Of a stretch of DNA of 64,000 nucleotides, positions 60,206 to 64,000 are shown piece by piece. The stretch comes from Candidatus Latescibacterota bacterium (GTDB taxonomy: Bacteria > Latescibacterota > UBA2968): contig JAJEHL010000049.1 of assembly GCA_022823725.1 (NCBI GenBank), positions 62,001 through 126,000 of the forward strand. Reading direction: 5' to 3'. The notes under the pieces are model-generated. The model was not told where the DNA came from and ran no database searches. It saw nothing but the letters and a program-made list of their open reading frames with translations. A program made the position numbers and the translations under genes. Every line of letters begins with the position of its first letter. The stretch's first letter is position 1.

Positions 60206-60235
60206 AAGCCCGGCAGAGCGCTGGGCTTATTTTTT
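60206..60235. terminator. Terminator between tRNA-Leu and the E1-beta gene
   Basis: AAGCCC (60206-60211) pairs with GGGCTT (60223-60228), extended inward by G-T, G-C and C-G pairs to a 9-base stem. It is followed by ATTTTTTG on the plus strand; an A/T run on the other side may also serve the converging E1-beta gene. Confidence 0.75.
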
Positions 60236-60238
60236 GTA

Positions 60239-61225
60239 CTATCTGATTTTCATGTCCTGCACCGCTTTTATCACATCTTCGGGCGTGGGGATTGTGGCGT
60301 CTTCGAGGGGTTTGCTAAATGGAACGGGTACGTCCATTGCACCGAGGCGGACGATGGGCGCGTCGATGTAGTCAAAGGCACCGTTATAGACGGTGGATGC
60401 GATTTCCCCTGTGATACCAAAACTTTTATAGCCTTCGTCGATGATAACGGCACGGGTGGTTTTGACCACGGATTCGATGAGGGTTTCTCTGTCGAGTGGA
60501 ACGAGGGTGCGCGGGTCAACGACTTCGGCACTGATGCCCTGTTCGGCAAGTGCGTCGGCAGCGTCGAGAGCGACGTGTACCATGCTCGATGTGGCGATGA
60601 GTGTGACATCGTCGCCTTCGCGTTTGATGTGGGCCTGTCCAAAGGGTATGGTGTAGTCTTCTTCGGTGGGGACCATGCCTTTGAGAGCGTACATCATTTT
60701 GTCTTCGTAAATGACGACGGGATTGTCATCTCTAACAGCGGTTTTGAAGAGGCCCTTGGCGTCGGCGGGTGTGGAGGGAATGGCGACTTTGAGGCCGGGG
60801 ATGTGCGCGAGCCAGGCGTGTAAGCTCTGCGAATGTTGTGCGGCAGAGGAGCGTCCCGCGCCCATTGTGGAGCGGATGGTGATGGGTACAATGGCCTGAC
60901 CGCCGGACATGTAGCGCAGTTTGGCGGCCTGGTTTACGATCTGGTCCATTGCCAGGGCGATGAAGTCGCCAAACATGATATCGACAATGGGACGCGAGCC
61001 GGTAAGCGCAGCACCGACGCCAAGGCCGACGAGGCCCGCTTCTGCAATGGGTGTGTCGATGACGCGGTCGTCGCCAAATTCGTCGTGCAAACCGAGGAGT
61101 ACTTTGAAGACCGTGCCCGCTTTGCCGACATCTTCGCCCATGAGAAAGACTGTGGGATCGCGGCGCATTTCTTCCGCCATAGCTTCTTTGACGGCTTCGC
61201 CATAAGTCATTTCACGCATAGACAT
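60239..61225 (-). CDS. pdhB: 2-oxoacid (pyruvate) dehydrogenase E1 component, beta subunit
   Basis: A 328-residue E1-beta: MTYGEAVKEAMAEEM, VFLMGEDVGKAGTVFKVLLGL and SRPIVDIMFGDFIALAMDQIVNQAAKLRYMSGG are the family's conserved blocks. It forms the heterotetrameric E1 with the alpha subunit and decarboxylates pyruvate (or a related 2-oxoacid such as acetoin-pathway substrates). AGGAGG lies before ATG 61225; the open frame reaching 61558 is the E1-alpha gene in another frame. The first 14 bases overlap E1-alpha. Confidence 0.93.
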   Translation of the reverse strand: MSMREMTYGEAVKEAMAEEMRRDPTVFLMGEDVGKAGTVFKVLLGLHDEFGDDRVIDTPIAEAGLVGLGVGAALTGSRPIVDIMFGDFIALAMDQIVNQAAKLRYMSGGQAIVPITIRSTMGAGRSSAAQHSQSLHAWLAHIPGLKVAIPSTPADAKGLFKTAVRDDNPVVIYEDKMMYALKGMVPTEEDYTIPFGQAHIKREGDDVTLIATSSMVHVALDAADALAEQGISAEVVDPRTLVPLDRETLIESVVKTTRAVIIDEGYKSFGITGEIASTVYNGAFDYIDAPIVRLGAMDVPVPFSKPLEDATIPTPEDVIKAVQDMKIR

Positions 61226-62174
61226 GTTGATTGACCTCCTCAACATCGGGATAAGGCGCGGCTTTGGCAGCTTCGAGCGCGTTTTCCATTTCTTTTTCAA
61301 CTTCGCGCTCTTCCGCATCGAGTTCGGCTCCAGAGGCAATGTTGTCGTCCAGAATTTTTGTACGAAGCAGCTGAATGGGGTCTTTGGCCATCCAGGATTC
61401 GATTTCTTCTTTTGAGCGATAGCCTTCCCCCGGATCGCCAACGTGGTGCCCGCGATAGCGATACGTGTCGCATTCGATGAGTGTGGCGCCGTCGCCCTTT
61501 CTGGCGCGTTCGACTGCTTCAGCAGTGGCTTCGTACACGGCGATGGCGTCGCTGCCATCTACGGTTGTGCTGGGAATGCCGAAAGGGAGAGAGCGATCTG
61601 CGATGCTTTTGCCCGCGGTGACGTTTTCCGTGGGGGTGTATTCGCCGTAGTGGTTGTTCTCACAGACGTAGATAACCGGGAGTTTCCATATTGCGGCGAA
61701 GTTCATGACTTCGAAGAAGATGCCCTGATTGGAGGCGCCATCGCCAAAGAAGCAGACGGCAACCTGGTCGGTGCCGCGTTTCTGGGCTGAGAGTGCCGCG
61801 CCTGTGGCAATGCCAAATCCGCCACCGACAATGCCATTTGCGCCGAGAATGCCAACGGACATGTCGGCGATGTGCATGGATCCGCCTTTGCCGCGGCAGT
61901 GTCCGGTGACGCGGCCCATCACTTCGGCCATCATGGCTTCGAGGTTCCCACCTTTGGCAACGCAGTGCCCGTGCCCGCGATGGGTGCTGGTGATGAAGTC
62001 GTCGTCGCGCAGCGCGGCGCAAACGCCCACGGCAACGGCTTCTTCGCCGATGTAGAGGTGCGCGAGTCCGTGCATGAGGCCGCCGGTATAGACTTCCCAG
62101 ATTTGTTCTTCAAAACGGCGGATGCGGAGCATGGCGCGATACATTTTGATCAGGATCTCAGAGGATAGGGACAT
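61212..62174 (-). CDS. pdhA: 2-oxoacid (pyruvate) dehydrogenase E1 component, alpha subunit
   Basis: A 320-residue thiamine-diphosphate enzyme subunit. GDGASNQG (144-151) to CENNHYGEYTP (from 171) is the cofactor-binding motif; LYIGEEAVAVG and HRGHGHCVAKG are substrate-pocket blocks, and the short form resembles PdhA/AcoA. The regulatory Ser loops of mitochondrial enzymes are not inferred. It overlaps E1-beta by 14 bases. A repeat-filled 114-base gap separates it from the E2 gene. Confidence 0.93.
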   Translation of the reverse strand: MSLSSEILIKMYRAMLRIRRFEEQIWEVYTGGLMHGLAHLYIGEEAVAVGVCAALRDDDFITSTHRGHGHCVAKGGNLEAMMAEVMGRVTGHCRGKGGSMHIADMSVGILGANGIVGGGFGIATGAALSAQKRGTDQVAVCFFGDGASNQGIFFEVMNFAAIWKLPVIYVCENNHYGEYTPTENVTAGKSIADRSLPFGIPSTTVDGSDAIAVYEATAEAVERARKGDGATLIECDTYRYRGHHVGDPGEGYRSKEEIESWMAKDPIQLLRTKILDDNIASGAELDAEEREVEKEMENALEAAKAAPYPDVEEVNQHVYA

Positions 62175-62187
62175 AAAGGCTCCTTAG

Positions 62188-62290
62188 GTGAGACGTGAGA
62201 CGCAAGAGGTGAGAAGTTCCAATCTCCTTTCACCTCTTGCCTTTCATCTGCGAAAAACGCTCAAATTATTCGCGTTTTTTTCTGCGGATC
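62188..62290. repeat. Heptamer tandem repeat plus CCTTTCATCTGCG element (fullest copy)
   Basis: Units GTGAGAC, GTGAGAC, GCAAGAG, GTGAGAA (62188-62215) lead into GCAAGAGGTGA (62202-62212), which pairs exactly with TCACCTCTTGC (62230-62240). Next come CTTGCCTTTCATCTGCG (62236-62252), a weak hairpin and CTGCGGATC. Nearly the whole gap between E1-alpha and E2 is this element. Confidence 0.65.
62253..62279 (-). terminator. Weak hairpin between E2 and E1-alpha genes
   Basis: AAAAACGC (62253-62260) and GCGTTTTT (62272-62279) form an A/T-rich 8-base stem with an 11-base loop and a small GC core. It could attenuate transcription after E2. Confidence 0.4.
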
Positions 62291-63452
62291 ACAACCAGCT
62301 TTCCAATTTGTCTGTGTCTTCTATGTTTTGTTTCAGTGCCTGTAAAAATTGAGCCGCAACCACGCCATCGACGAGGCGGTGGTCAGCGGAGAGTGTGACT
62401 TCAGCGATTTGGCGAACGGCGATGGTCATGGGATCGCCGATGGGGACAACGCGAGCGATAGCTGCACCGACGGCTAAGATGGCGGCTTCGGGGGGATTGA
62501 CAATGGCGGTGAAGGTGGTGACGCCGTACATCCCCAGGTTCGAGATGGTGAAGGTGGCACTGGCATCGCCGCGCATTTTGCCCTGTCTGGCTTCTTCGAC
62601 GCGCTGGGTGCGTTCGTCGGCGAGATCGGTCAGAAATGCCCGATCGGCATTTGGGATGACCGGGACGACGAGGCCGTCGTCGGTGCCAACGGCAAGGCCG
62701 ATATCGACTGTGTCGTGTACGATAACGGCAGTATCTCCGTCAAGGCTGGCGTTGAGTGCCGGGTACTGGGTGAGGGCATCGGCGGCGGCTTTGACAAAGA
62801 GGTCGGTGACAGAGAGCTTGATGGCGTCGGTTTCAGCGAGGTTTTTGCGCCAGATTTCCGCGTCGGTCATGTCGATTTCAGTGGCAACGTAGAAGTGCGG
62901 AATGGTGCTTTTGCTATAGGCCATGGTTTTGCCAATGGCCTGGCGCATGCGCGATAGTGTGGTGGAGGATGGGGCCGCAGATGCCGCGAGTTCGACATCG
63001 GCGAGTACAATGCGAGCACCTGGACCAGTGCCTGCGATGGCGGCGAGGTCAATATTGAGTTCGCGGGCGCGGCGACGGGCGGCAGGAGAGCGTTTGATGC
63101 GCTGGGCAGGTGCTTCCAATGCGGGTTCGCGCTCTGCGGCGTCCGCTATTTGGCGCGTTTCCTTTGTGGGGGTGCCGGTGCTGGCAGGTGCTATGTCTTC
63201 AATGGCTTCGTCGGCTTCGTCGGTGATGATGGCAATAACGGAGAGCACTGGCACTTCTTCGCCGTTTTGCGCGACGAGTTTGCGGACGTAGCCGCTTTCG
63301 GGCGATTCGTATTCAAAGAGGGCTTTGTCTGTTTCCAGGTCGAGAAGGATGTCGCCTTTGTCGATGTGGTCGCCTTCTTTGACGCGCCATTCAACGACGG
63401 TGCCGTTGTCTTGCTGAAGCCCGTATTTGGGCATGATGATATTTTTTGTCAT
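62289..63452 (-). CDS. Dihydrolipoamide acyltransferase (E2) of a 2-oxoacid dehydrogenase complex
   Basis: A 387-residue E2. The lipoyl domain has the lipoylation Lys43 in LETDKALFEYES, the peripheral-subunit-binding domain is around KRSPAARRRARELNIDLAAI (about 118-160), and the catalytic domain ends with HRLVDGVVAAQFL (His358, Asp362). It transfers the acyl group from E1 to CoA. One lipoyl domain only. The E3 gene is not in the window. Its start overlaps the stop of a sulfatase (ATGA). Confidence 0.92.
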   Translation of the reverse strand: MTKNIIMPKYGLQQDNGTVVEWRVKEGDHIDKGDILLDLETDKALFEYESPESGYVRKLVAQNGEEVPVLSVIAIITDEADEAIEDIAPASTGTPTKETRQIADAAEREPALEAPAQRIKRSPAARRRARELNIDLAAIAGTGPGARIVLADVELAASAAPSSTTLSRMRQAIGKTMAYSKSTIPHFYVATEIDMTDAEIWRKNLAETDAIKLSVTDLFVKAAADALTQYPALNASLDGDTAVIVHDTVDIGLAVGTDDGLVVPVIPNADRAFLTDLADERTQRVEEARQGKMRGDASATFTISNLGMYGVTTFTAIVNPPEAAILAVGAAIARVVPIGDPMTIAVRQIAEVTLSADHRLVDGVVAAQFLQALKQNIEDTDKLESWL

Positions 63453-64000
63453 GAGCTATCTTTCCAAAATCCCGGTGGCAGGGCTTCGCTACCTCTCGCG
63501 CGTCCCTGTGCATCTTGTTGTACGAGAAAAGTCGTGAGTTTGTGGATGAGTTGGTCGCGTGTGTCTTGCAGGTTGGCATCAAACCAGAGGTTGTGCATTT
63601 CGTTGGGGTCCGTTTCCATGTCAAAGAGTTCGCCGGGGCAATCGTCGGGTCCGGGTTGTGGCGCGTGGTAGATGCTGAGTTTGTAGCGGTTTTCTCGCCA
63701 CATGGTGATGTGCAATTCCGGGTTGTGATAGCCTCCGCGCGTGGTGCTCGAGTTGCGGTGCATGCAGACGGCATAGCCGCGTTGTTGCAAGGCGTTGATG
63801 TCCAGGAGGTCGCACGCATCGGGCACGAGGTCGGGTTGTTCGCATCCGGCGATGGCGAGCGCGGTTGCAGCGATATCGTGGAGTTGGCAGGGCGCGTTGA
63901 TGATTTTGCCGCCGGATTCGCCGGGTACGCGGATGATCATGGGCACGCGGGTGCAGGCGTCGTACATGTACGCGCCTTTGACGGTGAGGCCGTGGTCGCC
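63449..64000 (-). CDS. Sulfatase, C-terminal part (5' end outside window)
   Basis: The frame is open to the right edge (184 codons). GDHGLTVKGAYMYDACTRVPMIIRVPG is the C-terminal metal-binding segment of type I sulfatases, and GELFDMETDPNEMHNLWFD the closing block. The formylglycine motif must lie outside. The stop overlaps the E2 start (ATGA), so a sulfatase and a central-metabolism enzyme are co-translated. It differs from the sulfatase at 32564. Confidence 0.9.
   Translation of the reverse strand, partial: GDHGLTVKGAYMYDACTRVPMIIRVPGESGGKIINAPCQLHDIAATALAIAGCEQPDLVPDACDLLDINALQQRGYAVCMHRNSSTTRGGYHNPELHITMWRENRYKLSIYHAPQPGPDDCPGELFDMETDPNEMHNLWFDANLQDTRDQLIHKLTTFLVQQDAQGRARGSEALPPGFWKDSS

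Noticed and set aside
60044-60823. A 259-codon plus-strand frame across tRNA-Leu and the E1-beta gene
   Set aside because: It runs through a tRNA gene and is antisense to E1-beta; the protein has no recognisable family.
60239-61558. A 439-residue version of E1-beta starting at 61558
   Set aside because: The extra N-terminus lies antiparallel to nothing and simply reads E1-alpha in another frame; AGGAGG and the family start are at 61225.
5580-62290. The heptamer arrays as CRISPR repeats
   Set aside because: Units are contiguous 7-base words with no spacers, and no cas genes are present.

Overview
The window reads as a chromosomal segment of a Gram-negative, aerobic, heterotrophic bacterium. 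Family content points to the FCB side of the tree, most plausibly Latescibacterota or a relative: an Oar-like TonB receptor with a carboxypeptidase-regulatory domain, a PorV/UPF0164 outer-membrane protein, a GWxTD protein, dockerin-like EF-hand secreted proteins, three PhyH-type dioxygenases, sulfatases, Gfo/Idh/MocA oxidoreductases and a MoxR/DUF58/BatA/DUF4159 operon. This placement is inference from gene families, since no rRNA is present. Coding density is high: no gap exceeds about 200 bases, and many neighbours overlap by 1-4 bases (ATGA, GTGA, TGATG, TAATG).

Layout. 1-6479 (minus) is a glycan locus: sugar isomerase, Gfo/Idh oxidoreductase, GH29 fucosidase, PhyH dioxygenase and an Oar-like TonB receptor running off the left edge. 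6602-10960 (plus) holds msrA with a Gfo/Idh gene, then two secreted M16 peptidases. An RND pump (minus) follows, then an M42 peptidase and a DUF445 gene. 16266-22531 (minus) is one run: lipoprotein, PorV-like protein, PhyH, pabB-pabC fusion, DegT aminotransferase, TPR protein. 22614-27834 holds a TauE exporter, two dockerin-like secreted proteins, a tautomerase and a TPR protein. 27950-34000 (plus) holds malate dehydrogenase, a D-threonine-aldolase-like enzyme, a regulatory-domain protein, an MFS transporter and a sulfatase.

34068-41672 (minus) holds a cobalt-type nitrile hydratase operon, a GWxTD gene interrupted by an in-frame TAG, an EamA transporter, tRNA-Leu(CAG), a mannonate-dehydratase-like gene, heme A synthase and a small membrane protein. 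42858-57355 (plus) is a large envelope operon: TPR metallopeptidase, DUF4159, MoxR, (inserted VapBC), DUF58, BatA-like, DUF4175-like, VWA/amidotransferase-like and a caspase-like protein without an evident catalytic Cys. It leads into PhyH, an Ldh2-type dehydrogenase and a ThuA-like gene. tRNA-Cys and tRNA-Leu(TAA) follow. The right end (minus) carries a sulfatase translationally coupled to pyruvate-dehydrogenase-type E2, then E1-alpha and E1-beta.

Signals. Four promoters share TTGACA with a 17-base spacer, three of them in front of the tRNA genes. Several strong hairpin terminators are visible. Two patterns are not explained by genes: a family of 7-base tandem repeats (consensus near GTGAGAC/A) with an associated CCTTTCATCTGCG element in several gene gaps, and a palindrome cluster beside the VapBC insertion. 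No CRISPR array, transposase or phage gene was seen.
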